DNA of 26,527 nucleotides from an uncultured Collinsella sp. (GCA_900542315.1 UQMV01000033.1:1-26527), one strand, 5' to 3'; counted from the first letter of the stretch, positions 1 through 8,789 are shown. Notes: a model not told the origin generated them from the letters alone. Numbers and translations: made by a program.

Positions 1-48
1 TCTCCGTAATCCCCGAAGGAGATGAAATCCACGAAATGCTGGGTTGGA

Positions 49-900
49 TTATGCCACGTTGGCCAGAGCGGTGCCGGTGGAGACGATCTTGGCGCCGTTG
101 ACGGTAACACTCGTCATGTTGGTAACCTGGTTGGGCAGGATGGCGCCATTGACCAAGCCCATAAAGAGGAAGGCGACGACAAGCAGCCAAAACGCCGGGC
201 TCTTCTTGATACGAGACCAGCCGACGCTAACCTCCGGCGCCGTGTGCTCGTCCTTGTCGCCAGCCGTCGAGACGGACAGATCGCCCGGGTTCTCGCCGAG
301 CGGCTTGAGGCCGATCTCGGAAGGCTTGGTGCGGAAGGAATAGGCCGTGATGGGCAGTGCCGCCACAATGCAGACGGCAGCGAGTACCAGGAACGCAGAG
401 CGCCAGCCCACACTCACGATAAGCGAGCTCACGATCGGCGAGAGAATAGCTCCGCCAAAGCCCGAGCCCGAAAGTGCGATGGAGATGGCAAGGCCTCGCT
501 TGGCGGTAAACCAGTTGGCGGTCACCAGGCTAATGAGCAGACGGGTCGAGGCCACAGCGAAGCAGCCCGAAACGGCAAAGAGCACGTAGACCTGCCAAAG
601 CTCACCCACAAAGCTCATGCCCGCGAGCACCGCCGAGGTAGCGATAACGGTGAGCGAGCCCAATACGCGGCCACTCACCTTATCGGCAACATGGCCGATA
701 ACGAGCGAACCCACGACGCTCACCACGGTGGAGATAGCGTTGGAGATGTTGTACTGGGCAAGCGTAATCCCGAGGTCGCTGACGATGAGCGGCTGGAACA
801 GGCTCATGCAGTTGACGAAAATCGTGTAGCACGTGGCCATGATCACGAAGCCGGAGGTCACCACGAGCCAGCCGGGGAAGAACTTACGCTGCTGGGGCAT
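49..900 (-). CDS. MFS transporter, C-terminally truncated
   Basis: This is a major facilitator superfamily permease of 283 residues, which should import or export a small organic solute across the cytoplasmic membrane. The first half is intact: about six hydrophobic helices, the helix 2-3 loop (GHVADKVSGR), a charged central loop at about residues 195-228 and a seventh helix (AFWLLVVAFLFMGLVNG). It then stops in what should be helix 8, whereas the family is usually 390-430 residues. The 48 bases beyond the stop give no hydrophobic continuation in any frame. The start has a good AAGGAG site and lies 3 bases after the amidohydrolase stop, so the two genes are one operon. The substrate may be a product or substrate of that hydrolase (inference). 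It could be a pseudogene or a gene cut by recombination. Confidence 0.8.
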   Translation of the reverse strand: MPQQRKFFPGWLVVTSGFVIMATCYTIFVNCMSLFQPLIVSDLGITLAQYNISNAISTVVSVVGSLVIGHVADKVSGRVLGSLTVIATSAVLAGMSFVGELWQVYVLFAVSGCFAVASTRLLISLVTANWFTAKRGLAISIALSGSGFGGAILSPIVSSLIVSVGWRSAFLVLAAVCIVAALPITAYSFRTKPSEIGLKPLGENPGDLSVSTAGDKDEHTAPEVSVGWSRIKKSPAFWLLVVAFLFMGLVNGAILPNQVTNMTSVTVNGAKIVSTGTALANVA

Positions 901-903
901 TGG

Positions 904-2205
904 TTACTCCTTGTGGTCGGCGATGTAGCCCAAAGCGACGGCGGTATAAGCCGCGGCGCCGAGAGGAAGCTCGGCATCGTTAAAGCGCGCCTTGGGATGA
1001 TGCTGGGCAAAATGCTCGTCCGTGTCGGTTACGGCCGCGCCCACGGTAAAGTACGCACTCGGAATCTCGCTCGAGATAAGCGCGAAGTCCTCGCTCGCCA
1101 TGGCATGGAAAAGCGGCAAGAAAGCCGTCTTGGGCAGCACTGCGCCCACGTAGCCAAGCGACGCCTGAGTCATATCGCTGTCGAGTACAAGCGGCGGAAC
1201 ATCCGAAAGCGTCTCGATGGTCGCCGGCGTACGATAGGTCGTGGCAACGCCGTTAACGACCTCCGCGATGCGGGTCTTGAGGTGCTCCATGAGCTCAACG
1301 TCAAAGCCGCGCAGCGTTCCCTCGAGCACGCAGGTGTCGGGGATGACGTTGGCCGCCAAGCCACCGGCGAACTTACCAACGGTAAGTGCGACTTCCTTGG
1401 CCGCCGGCACCTCGCGGGAGATAAGCTCCTGGAGCGCCAGGTGCACATGGACGCCGGCCGTGATGGGATCGATGCAGATCTCGGGGCTCGAGCCATGGCC
1501 GCCCTTGCCCTGCAGCGTGATGCGAAAACCGTACACGCCCGAAAGCGCCGGGCTCCCATAGAGCACCAGGCCAAGCGGCGACTGGCTGTTGACATGCATG
1601 GCAAAGGCCGCCTGAGGGCGCGGGTTCTGCAGCAGGCCGTCGGCGATGGCTGCGCGTGCCCCCTCAAAGGTCTCCTCGCCCGGCTGGAACAGCAGTTTGA
1701 CGGTGGCATTGGCGTCGACGAGCTCGGCCTCGCGAGCTTTGAGCAGGCGCGCCGCACCAAGCAGCGCCGTCGCGTGCATATCGTGACCGCAAGCATGCAT
1801 GCAACCATTGGTGGATGCAAAGGGCTCGCCAGATTCCTCGACAACGGGCAGGGCATCCATGTCGCCACGCAGCATAACGACCGTGCCGGCCTGCTCGTCC
1901 TTGCACGTGCCATTGCCCCGAGCGGCCGCGGCCGCACCGGCACCGATCAGGCCAACGACGCAGGAACCGTCGACTAGCGTGGTATGGGGGATGTCCATCT
2001 CGTCCAGACGTGCCCGGATATAGGCAGACGTCTGCGGAAGATTGTTACCGAGCTCAGGCATCTGGTGTAGATCGTGTCGCCACGCAGCGAGCTCGTCTGC
2101 AAAAGCCTGAGCTTCTGCGACAAGACCGTCACCGATAGCGGTCTGCGCCGCTGTGGTAGCCTGAGGCGCTGGTTGCGGTTGAAAATCGGACAGAGCTGGT
2201 GCCAT
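904..2205 (-). CDS. M20 family metallopeptidase / N-acyl-amino acid amidohydrolase
   Basis: This 433-residue cytoplasmic metallohydrolase belongs to the M20 (HipO/AbgB/IAL-type) amidohydrolases, which release an amino acid from N-acyl, N-aroyl or peptide conjugates. The family motifs are present in order: HDLHQMPELG (44-53), RGDMDALP (113-120), the metal-binding ACGHDMH (138-144, with C139 and H141), QPGEE (174-178), FAMH (201-204), GKGGHGSSPE in the lid domain and HAMASEDF near the C-terminus. I chose the ATG at 2205 because GGAGGG lies 5 bases upstream. An open frame continues to 2676 but has no support and overlaps the terminator. The first 25 residues are Ala/Gln/Pro-rich. The gene leads an operon with the MFS permease. 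Exact substrate (hippurate, acetyl-amino acids, aminobenzoyl-glutamate) cannot be read from the sequence. Confidence 0.9.
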   Translation of the reverse strand: MAPALSDFQPQPAPQATTAAQTAIGDGLVAEAQAFADELAAWRHDLHQMPELGNNLPQTSAYIRARLDEMDIPHTTLVDGSCVVGLIGAGAAAAARGNGTCKDEQAGTVVMLRGDMDALPVVEESGEPFASTNGCMHACGHDMHATALLGAARLLKAREAELVDANATVKLLFQPGEETFEGARAAIADGLLQNPRPQAAFAMHVNSQSPLGLVLYGSPALSGVYGFRITLQGKGGHGSSPEICIDPITAGVHVHLALQELISREVPAAKEVALTVGKFAGGLAANVIPDTCVLEGTLRGFDVELMEHLKTRIAEVVNGVATTYRTPATIETLSDVPPLVLDSDMTQASLGYVGAVLPKTAFLPLFHAMASEDFALISSEIPSAYFTVGAAVTDTDEHFAQHHPKARFNDAELPLGAAAYTAVALGYIADHKE

Positions 2206-2235
2206 AGATGCCCTCCAGTAACGTTTTTGCAGCAC

Positions 2236-2257
2236 GCACTTTGATAGCGTAAAGTGC
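2236..2257. promoter_or_regulatory. Dyad upstream of the amidohydrolase operon
   Basis: The arms GCACTTT and AAAGTGC are separated by 8 bases and lie 31 bases before the start codon. A TTTACA -35-like element lies just upstream on the minus strand, so a repressor bound here would cover the core promoter. This is an operator candidate by position only. Confidence 0.35.
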
Positions 2258-2283
2258 AAGGCACAACTGTAAAGGCATGACAT

Positions 2284-2309
2284 AAAAAATGCCGCCCTGG
2301 GAGGGCGGC
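2284..2309 (-). terminator. Rho-independent terminator of the EamA transporter gene
   Basis: On the minus strand an 8-bp GC-rich stem (GCCGCCCT / AGGGCGGC, loop GGG) is followed by a run of six T. It lies 12 bases after the stop of the EamA gene and separates it from the amidohydrolase operon. Confidence 0.9.
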
Positions 2310-2321
2310 GCAACAAGTTGT

Positions 2322-3305
2322 TTACAATTGCGGGTGTGATTTTCGGCGCAAGAAATCGAAATGCGTCTCGCTCAAGATAATCGACAGGAAGATGAGCGCG
2401 AAGCCGGCAAGCAGGCGCGAGGTGAGCGCCTCCCCCATCAACAGCACCGAGAACAGCACACCCGAGGGCGACTCCATCGAAAGGAGCAGCGAGCCCGTCG
2501 AGGCCGGGACGTGCGCCAAGCCGACGTTTTGGATGAGCAGAGCCGCGCATGTGCAGCCCACCGAGAGAAACGCCATCGCACCGATAAAGCTCGGCGTCCA
2601 CACGGACAGAGGCGCTTGGGTCTCGAATAGCAGCGACGTTGCCAGGCTCAGCACGCCGTTGCCCACAAACATCCAAAACGTGATGACGTTGATATCCATC
2701 TTGCGACCGTACTTGGCGGTCACCGCCATCTGGATGGCAAAGAAGACCGCGCCGCCCAGCGTAATGGCATCGCCGGCATTGAACTCGACGCTATCGAGCG
2801 CCACCAAGCCAATGCCCGCCAGGCACAGCAACGCGGCGCCCAAGTTGTAACGGGTAAGCTTTTCGCCGCTTAGGACGTAGCTTGCAAACGGCACGAGGAT
2901 GCAATAGGTACCCGTCAAAAATGCACTCTTGCCCGCCGTGGTCTGTGCCAGGCCAATCGTCTGCAAACCGTACGCGCCCCACATAAGTGTGCCCATACCA
3001 AGTCCGACGATAAGGTTGCGGGCATTAAAGTGCACGATGATGCGTTTGTGGAAGATGGCGAACATAACCAGCGAAGCCGGAAGAAAACGAATATAGAGCA
3101 GTTCGAACACCGGAATGGTGTCGAGCGCATCTTTCATGGTGGTAAAGGAATAACCCCAGATGGCCGCCACCGATAGCAGCAAGACCTTCCAGAAGAACGG
3201 GGAACGCGCGCCGGCGCCGCGGGAGGTGCCGCCGGCGCCCAGGTCCTCCCGTGCGACGGGGCTATCGGGCATGTTTTCGATTTCATCAACGGCATTCTGG
3301 GCCAT
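2322..3305 (-). CDS. DMT superfamily transporter (EamA domains)
   Basis: This 327-residue integral membrane protein has the two-fold EamA/RhaT architecture: a polar N-terminus of about 30 residues, then about ten hydrophobic helices in two repeats of five. Typical elements are WGYSFTTMKDAL in helix 1, TAGKSAFLTGTYCILVPF after the first repeat half, and SMESPSGVLFSVLLMGEALT in the second repeat, where family members carry the conserved E and LGE-like motif. Such proteins export metabolites or amino acids, or import small solutes; the substrate is not predictable. The ATG has GAGGA about 8 bases upstream. It is monocistronic, with its own terminator and a 200-base spacer on its 5' side. Confidence 0.88.
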   Translation of the reverse strand: MAQNAVDEIENMPDSPVAREDLGAGGTSRGAGARSPFFWKVLLLSVAAIWGYSFTTMKDALDTIPVFELLYIRFLPASLVMFAIFHKRIIVHFNARNLIVGLGMGTLMWGAYGLQTIGLAQTTAGKSAFLTGTYCILVPFASYVLSGEKLTRYNLGAALLCLAGIGLVALDSVEFNAGDAITLGGAVFFAIQMAVTAKYGRKMDINVITFWMFVGNGVLSLATSLLFETQAPLSVWTPSFIGAMAFLSVGCTCAALLIQNVGLAHVPASTGSLLLSMESPSGVLFSVLLMGEALTSRLLAGFALIFLSIILSETHFDFLRRKSHPQL

Positions 3306-3449
3306 AGGGCATCCTCGCGCTCAGTCTGGGCGTGGTGTCCGCACGCGCATAGCCGCATGCCGCCTCATGGTCAAATAAGAACAGGGCGCACCGGACCCCC
3401 GGCACGCCCCGCTACTGTAGCAACAACCGGCGTTGCATCGCAATCCAGC

Positions 3450-3479
3450 ATAATAAAGTGTCAAACTGGAAGACCTCAA
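3450..3479 (-). promoter_or_regulatory. Candidate promoter of the EamA gene
   Basis: On the minus strand a TTGAGG (3474-3479) is followed after 18 bases by TATTAT (3450-3455). A consensus TTGACA (3459-3464) overlaps the spacer but has no good -10 at 17 bases. The resulting leader would be about 140 bases. The 201-base spacer also holds an 11-base palindrome, GCTACTGTAGC (3411-3421); nothing else was recognised. Confidence 0.35.
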
Positions 3480-3506
3480 TGTTCCGACAGCGTTTACGTG
3501 GCTGAA

Positions 3507-5696
3507 CTAGATCAACTTAGTTGACTCCAGCTTTTCGATAATCCAGTCGTTGGCTTTGATGACCGGACGGCGGAAGACGACACCCAGCGCCAGCGACGGA
3601 ATCAGATAGCTCGCCAGAATGCCTAGCTCAATCCAGTACTCCATATGGTAGGCACCGGCCATGGCGGCATGCATGGCGTTGATGCCGTGAGTAAACGGCA
3701 GGAACGGATAGATCGCCTGGAACACAGGGCCCGTCATCTCGATGGGGAACGTACCGCCCGAACCGCCGACCTGCATGACCAGCAGCACGACAGCGAGCGC
3801 CTTGCCGATATCGCCAAACGACACGGTGAGCGTGTAGACGATATTGGAGAACACGAGACTCGCGACCCAGCCGGCAAGTACAAACTGCAGCGGGTTGTCG
3901 CACTGGATGCCAAAGAACAGGATGTCGCCCGCGCACACGAGTGTCGCCTGCAGCAGAGCCAGACCTCCAAAGAACAGGTAGCGGCCCAGGTAGATCTCGT
4001 GCAGGCGCACGGGGATCAGCTCGTTGATGAGTTCGTCGTCAACCGACACCTTCATCATGGCCGCCAGCACGATCGAGCCGACCCATAGCGACAGAATCGT
4101 GTAGAACGGTGCCATGGCCGAACCGTAGTTACGAATCGGATAGACCGGCTTGCGATCGAGCGCGACGGGGCCGGAAAGCGACACGGCCAAACCCTCGGGA
4201 TCGTTGCCAATCATCGTCTTGATCGTGGCCAGATCGTCCGACATAAGGGCACCATCGAGCTCGTCCTTGAAAGCGCTAATCTTGTCCGACGCCTCGCCCA
4301 GCTGATCAGAAGCCTTGTTGACCAGCTTTGCAGCCTTGGAGAGGCCCTTTGCCAGCGAACCGGATGCGTCGGTCAGGCCGCTCACAGCATTATCCAGATT
4401 ACTCGAAATACCGTTCAGCGAATCCAAAACGCCCGAGATGGTCTTCTTGAGCTCCTTTGCCTTGACCGAGAACGTGGAGTCGTAATCGATCTTGGCACCC
4501 GAGACACCCGCCTTGGCGTCGGCGATCGCCTGATCGACCTCGGCACGCGTGCTGTTGACCTCTGCCATGCTGTCAGAAAGGGACTTAGCAGTTGCCGTCA
4601 GGTCCTTGGCGTTGTTGCGATACTCCACCGCGATCCTGCCCAGCGATGTTGCCACAGATTTAAGGCTCTCCTGGAGCTTTTCGTCACTGACCTGCTCGGC
4701 AAAGCCGCGGAGCTGGTCGGCCGTGGCGTCGATATCGTCGGCACGTGTATTGAGCGCCGCCGCGGCATCGTTGAGCTGAGACACCGTAAGGTCGACATGC
4801 TGATTCGCGGCATCGAATGCCTTCGCAAGCTCGGCGGACACGTTGTCGAACGAGCCCGCGCTTCCGTCAATCGCGGCGTTGATGGCGTCGTTGGCGGCCT
4901 TCAGCGCTTCTTTGGAATCGCTCATGCCGCTCTTGGCATGCTCCATCAACTGCTTGGTCGACTCATCGACCGTACCCGTCTGCTGGAGCATACCGCTCGC
5001 CGACGTCAACGAATCGGACGTAGAGCTCAAAATGCCCGCCAGCGACGAAGCATTAGCCTGAACGTCTTGCAGGTCCCCAATCGAATCGCCGAGCGTCGAG
5101 GACAGGTTGGCGATAAAGTTGCTGACCTGGTCGGTGCTCATGTAATCGAGCAGGCTGGACACCGTCTTAAGACCGATGCTCGTAATGGTCTCGGTAAAAG
5201 ATTCGTTAACCTGGTTCTGAACGGCGCTCGAACCCTTCTCGGTCACGATCTGCGCGATGGCGTTGGCCTTCTGATTCTCGTAAAACTCGATATCGGCATG
5301 CTTAACGTCGGTCGAAAAGAGCGTCATCATATCGGCACTAAACGTCTTAGGGATAACGACAGCCGCATAGTATGCGCCCGATTTGACGCCCTCGATGGCC
5401 TTTTCTCGATCGTTGAGCACAACCCAGTCGAAGTTCTCGTTGCCGCGCAGGGTGGCGGTCACGTTTTCGCCCACGTTGACCTCGACGGGGATCAGATCGC
5501 TCTCGTAACCCTCATCGGTGTTGACCACGGCGATCTTAAGATTGCCGGTGTTGCCGTACGGATCCCAGCTGCCGGCGATGTTAAACCACGCGTACAGGCA
5601 CGGTACGATAATGAGGCCCATCACGACAACCAAGCCGATTACGGAGCGAGACACGTTTTGGACATCGCGCTTAAACAGATGCAGGATGTTCTTCAT
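3507..5696 (-). CDS. YhgE/Pip domain membrane protein (short paralogue)
   Basis: This 729-residue protein has the YhgE/phage-infection-protein architecture. An N-terminal cytoplasmic HLFKRD segment precedes one helix (about 18-38), followed by the family block WDPYGNTG and a long extracytoplasmic region (about 45-520) rich in Ala, Ser, Asp and Leu with coiled-coil character. The conserved KPVYPIRNYGSAMAPFY leads into a C-terminal ABC-2-like domain of five or six helices. Relatives include Bacillus YhgE, lactococcal Pip (a phage receptor) and EsaA-like type VII secretion proteins; no molecular function is established for most. Its ATG directly abuts the TAA of the longer paralogue upstream, with GGAGGTGAGG as ribosome site, so the pair is co-translated and may form a heteromer. 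Confidence 0.9.
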   Translation of the reverse strand: MKNILHLFKRDVQNVSRSVIGLVVVMGLIIVPCLYAWFNIAGSWDPYGNTGNLKIAVVNTDEGYESDLIPVEVNVGENVTATLRGNENFDWVVLNDREKAIEGVKSGAYYAAVVIPKTFSADMMTLFSTDVKHADIEFYENQKANAIAQIVTEKGSSAVQNQVNESFTETITSIGLKTVSSLLDYMSTDQVSNFIANLSSTLGDSIGDLQDVQANASSLAGILSSTSDSLTSASGMLQQTGTVDESTKQLMEHAKSGMSDSKEALKAANDAINAAIDGSAGSFDNVSAELAKAFDAANQHVDLTVSQLNDAAAALNTRADDIDATADQLRGFAEQVSDEKLQESLKSVATSLGRIAVEYRNNAKDLTATAKSLSDSMAEVNSTRAEVDQAIADAKAGVSGAKIDYDSTFSVKAKELKKTISGVLDSLNGISSNLDNAVSGLTDASGSLAKGLSKAAKLVNKASDQLGEASDKISAFKDELDGALMSDDLATIKTMIGNDPEGLAVSLSGPVALDRKPVYPIRNYGSAMAPFYTILSLWVGSIVLAAMMKVSVDDELINELIPVRLHEIYLGRYLFFGGLALLQATLVCAGDILFFGIQCDNPLQFVLAGWVASLVFSNIVYTLTVSFGDIGKALAVVLLVMQVGGSGGTFPIEMTGPVFQAIYPFLPFTHGINAMHAAMAGAYHMEYWIELGILASYLIPSLALGVVFRRPVIKANDWIIEKLESTKLI

Positions 5697-8513
5697 TTAT
5701 GCCTCACCTCCTTTGGAGTGCTTGCCGAGCGGGGCGTTCTTTTCATTCATCACAAACGTGTCATCCCCGTTCTCGGGCACATGGGCCGCATCGCGATGAC
5801 CACATTGGTTGACAGCCTGAGTCTTGGGTTCAGACCCCCGCTCGCTCGCATTCAAGCCGAACATGCGACGAGCGGCCGGAATGGCGGCCGTGTGCTCGCG
5901 CATCTCGCGGCGCAGGTCCTCATCCGAAAGCGCCGAGATGCGCATCTGGGTGTTGAGGCTCGAGCGGATGTACTCGATATTGATAAGCCAGCCGCAGATG
6001 GCAATAACCGAGATGATCCAAATGACAAGCAGGATGATCTTGCCGTTATTGTCGATATCGAGAACCGTCGACAGGACAAAGAGCAGGACCTGAACGCCCA
6101 CCACGGCGGCAAAACCGCCCTTGATGTAGTACGGGTAGCGATGTTCAAAGGCGACCGCATGATCGAGCAGTTCGCGACGGTACGAATCGGAATCGAGCAT
6201 GACACGCATGGCCGTGCGCAGCGAGTAGCGCTGGCGCGGCAGGTCGTTGGACTCGCAGATCATCATACCCGTCGTGGAAAGCTGTTTATCAAAGAGCAGG
6301 TTAAGGTTGAGCAGCAGCGGACGCAGCTGCAGACCGATAAAGAGCGCCACGATCAAGAACACGCCCAGAATGCACAGGTTAAACAGGTAGTTAAACGAGT
6401 ACATGCCGCCGACCGTCTCGCGCAGCAGATTGATGCCGTAGGTAAAGGGCAGCAGCGGGTGCAGCCACTGGAAGAAGCCGGGCATCATCTCGATGGGATA
6501 CATGCCCGACGAACCCGGAATCTGCACGATGACGAGAATGACGCCGATTGCCTTGCCGATGTGCTTAAACGTAGTGGACAGCGCATAAATGATGTTGACG
6601 TACGTAAACGAGATGGCGATGCCACCCAGCACGAACAGCAGCGGATTGATGCACTGCACGCCAATCACCAGATCGCCCACCGTCACGATGATGGCTTGGA
6701 GCGCGCCCAAGATCACCAGGAGCATCCAACGGCCGAAGTAGCCCTGGCGCGCCGTAAAGCTGCCAATGCCCTCGCGATCGACCTCGAGCTTGTAGATGGC
6801 GATGAGTACGTAACCGCCCACCCAAAGCGCCAGATTGGTGTAGAAGGGAGCGATGCCCGAGCCAAAGCTCTTGACCGGATAGATCGACTTGGACGTCAGC
6901 TCGACCGGAGAGGCCATGAAATCTGCCACGTCATTGACATCGACGCCCATAAGGTCGGCGAGCTCGCCCATAGACTCAGAGGTCTGCAGCGCCGCGATGT
7001 CATTGGCTGCGGTCGCAAGCTTGTCCTGGACCTTGGCAAGCGAGGAATCGGTCTGGGACAGCGTGGTCTTGGCCTGGCCGAGCGTAGCGTTAAGCTGCGA
7101 AAGCGTACCGCGCGCACTTGCAATAGTAGGCGTGAGGCCAGACACGATTCCCGTCAGATCACCCGAGACGGCGGCAAATGAATCAAGCGCGCTCGAGGCC
7201 TTCGGCAGCGCGTTTTGACCCAGGTCCGTCTGGGCCTGGCCAAGATTGGTCGCACCGGTCTGGATTGCGTTATTGATAGCGTCGCTGGCGCCCGAGACAG
7301 CCGCGGCGTCATTCGCCATGGCGCTCGACTGCGCAGACAGACCGTCCTTGATGCTCTGAAGCTTTTCATTCTGCTCGCGGAGCAAATCGATGGTCGATAC
7401 AATGCGCGCGTCAATTTCCTTGGAACCTGTCGACGTGTCATTAACGAGAATTTCCAAGTGCCCGATAACGGCCTTATTGTGGTCAATCGTCGCTTGGAGA
7501 GACTCAAGCGAGTTGTCGATGCGGGTGGTCGTAGATGTGACCGCGCCCGTCAGCTTGCCAATCGCAGCGTTCGCGGAGGCTGACGTCTTGGTGAGCGCAA
7601 GGCTGCCTTCCGAGAGTGCCTTGGAGAGCGAGGCGACAGAGTTGCCCGCCGTAGCGCGCGCCTCGCCCAGCAGGTCATTGCCCTGAGCGATTGCCTGCGT
7701 TAGAGAGGGCGTCTGACCCTGCAGGCCCGCCAACGCGGCATCAGCCGAGGCGATAGCGCCACTCGTCTTATCGATGGCGGCATTCATGTCGCCAATCGAA
7801 TCGCGCACCTCACCCAAGGTACCGGATGCCTCTGATACCGAACCAGCCAACGAATTCTGAGTCTGGGTTGCCTTGTCCTTTAAATCGACCCCGGCATCCT
7901 TGGCGATGCTGGCAACGGTCTCGCCCACTGTGGAGACAAATTCCGAGTTGATCTGCTCCTCGATGGTGCTTGCACCGGTGTCGGTAACCTTGGGCGCAAT
8001 AGCACTCTTCTTCTCATTGACGTAGTACGTAAGCTTGGGCTGATGGTAGTTGCCGTCGAGCATCGAGACCAGGTTATCCGAGAAGTTCTTAGGGATTACG
8101 ATGGCCGCATAGTACTCACCGCTCTCGACGCCCTCCTTGGCGTCGGCCGCCGAATCGACGAAGGTCCAGCCCAGCTGATCGTTCTCCTTGAGCTGATCGA
8201 CGACCTGGTCGCCCGCGTTGAGCTCGCCCACCAAGTCGTTTTGGGTGCCCCGATCGTTGTTGGCGATGGCAATCTTGATACCCTGGGTGTTTCCGTACGG
8301 ATCCCAGTTAGCCACGATGTTGTACCAGGCATACAGCGAGGGAATGACGCACACGCCCAAAGTAACCACCAGGGCGACGGGGTTCACGAGCAATCGCTTG
8401 ATGTCGCGCTTAAAGATCGCAAAGGAGACCTTTGCGTTGGATAGTTTGCTGCCGAGACTCACGCTTGGACCATCCATCCTGTCGTTGAATCGAATCGTAC
8501 TATCGACAACCAT
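5697..8513 (-). CDS. YhgE/Pip domain membrane protein with C-terminal extension
   Basis: This second YhgE/Pip protein is 938 residues from the ATG chosen here. It shows the FAIFKRDIKRL segment, helix 1 (about 45-64), YAWYNIVANWDPYGNTQG, a long Ala/Ser/Asp/Gln-rich coiled-coil region to about 520, the block KSIYPVKSFGSGIAPFY, and a six-helix ABC-2-like domain. Unlike its neighbour it continues for about 195 residues (from about 744) with a cytoplasmic stretch, two further helices and a hydrophilic tail. The start is uncertain: a TTG at 8546 and an ATG at 8477 are alternatives and none has a clear ribosome site. It is the first gene of a two-gene operon. Confidence 0.85.
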   Translation of the reverse strand: MVVDSTIRFNDRMDGPSVSLGSKLSNAKVSFAIFKRDIKRLLVNPVALVVTLGVCVIPSLYAWYNIVANWDPYGNTQGIKIAIANNDRGTQNDLVGELNAGDQVVDQLKENDQLGWTFVDSAADAKEGVESGEYYAAIVIPKNFSDNLVSMLDGNYHQPKLTYYVNEKKSAIAPKVTDTGASTIEEQINSEFVSTVGETVASIAKDAGVDLKDKATQTQNSLAGSVSEASGTLGEVRDSIGDMNAAIDKTSGAIASADAALAGLQGQTPSLTQAIAQGNDLLGEARATAGNSVASLSKALSEGSLALTKTSASANAAIGKLTGAVTSTTTRIDNSLESLQATIDHNKAVIGHLEILVNDTSTGSKEIDARIVSTIDLLREQNEKLQSIKDGLSAQSSAMANDAAAVSGASDAINNAIQTGATNLGQAQTDLGQNALPKASSALDSFAAVSGDLTGIVSGLTPTIASARGTLSQLNATLGQAKTTLSQTDSSLAKVQDKLATAANDIAALQTSESMGELADLMGVDVNDVADFMASPVELTSKSIYPVKSFGSGIAPFYTNLALWVGGYVLIAIYKLEVDREGIGSFTARQGYFGRWMLLVILGALQAIIVTVGDLVIGVQCINPLLFVLGGIAISFTYVNIIYALSTTFKHIGKAIGVILVIVQIPGSSGMYPIEMMPGFFQWLHPLLPFTYGINLLRETVGGMYSFNYLFNLCILGVFLIVALFIGLQLRPLLLNLNLLFDKQLSTTGMMICESNDLPRQRYSLRTAMRVMLDSDSYRRELLDHAVAFEHRYPYYIKGGFAAVVGVQVLLFVLSTVLDIDNNGKIILLVIWIISVIAICGWLINIEYIRSSLNTQMRISALSDEDLRREMREHTAAIPAARRMFGLNASERGSEPKTQAVNQCGHRDAAHVPENGDDTFVMNEKNAPLGKHSKGGEA

Positions 8514-8569
8514 TGTACGGAGGCGCTTTAGTGCCTCACGGCACAATGGTGCTGAGTTTTGCGGGTAGC

Positions 8570-8605
8570 AATATACTACGAAGATGAGTTAGCGTACAGA
8601 TGTAC
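8570..8605 (-). promoter_or_regulatory. Candidate promoter and operator of the YhgE/Pip operon
   Basis: TATATT (8570-8575) on the minus strand is a plausible -10 element. The dyad GTACAGATGTAC (8594-8605) sits where the -35 box would be. No TetR-type regulator, the usual partner of YhgE genes, is nearby. Confidence 0.3.
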
Positions 8606-8652
8606 AGTATCCTAAATTTCAGCAGGTCACAAAACCACAACCCGCACAAATA

Positions 8653-8681
8653 AATGATCCCTTGGGGACGAAGGGATCATT
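8653..8681 (-). terminator. Terminator-like hairpin downstream of htpG
   Basis: A perfect 11-bp stem (AATGATCCCTT / AAGGGATCATT) with a 7-base loop is followed on the minus strand by TTATTTG. It would end the htpG transcript about 110 bases after its stop. Confidence 0.6.
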
Positions 8682-8689
8682 CAAAAGGA

Positions 8690-8759
8690 AACGAGAGTGG
8701 AAAATCTCCCACTTCAAGCCCGCATTCGAGCCAAAAGTGGGAGATTATCCACTCTCGTT
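8690..8759. repeat. 25-bp near-perfect inverted repeat
   Basis: The left arm is 8690-8714 and the right arm 8735-8759. They match as reverse complements at 24 of 25 positions around a 20-base loop. It lies 30 bases downstream of the htpG stop and just before the terminator-like hairpin. Each arm also contains a smaller dyad (AGTGG/CCACT). It could be a stable 3' RNA structure, a bidirectional attenuator or a dispersed palindromic element. Confidence 0.85.
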
Positions 8760-8789
8760 CTAATCTAGTTACGGTGCCGTATCCCCGAA

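Noticed and set aside
22..1977. 651-residue plus-strand open frame
   Set aside because: It is antisense to the MFS and M20 genes, whose motifs are clear. Its composition (Arg, His, Gly, Asp-rich without motifs) is typical of a shadow of GC-rich coding DNA.
2206..2676. N-terminal extension of the M20 hydrolase to 2676
   Set aside because: It would run through the EamA terminator and into that gene; the ATG at 2205 has a strong ribosome site and fits the family length.
4797..7181. 794-residue plus-strand open frame
   Set aside because: Antisense to the two YhgE/Pip genes; no domain, no ribosome site worth noting.
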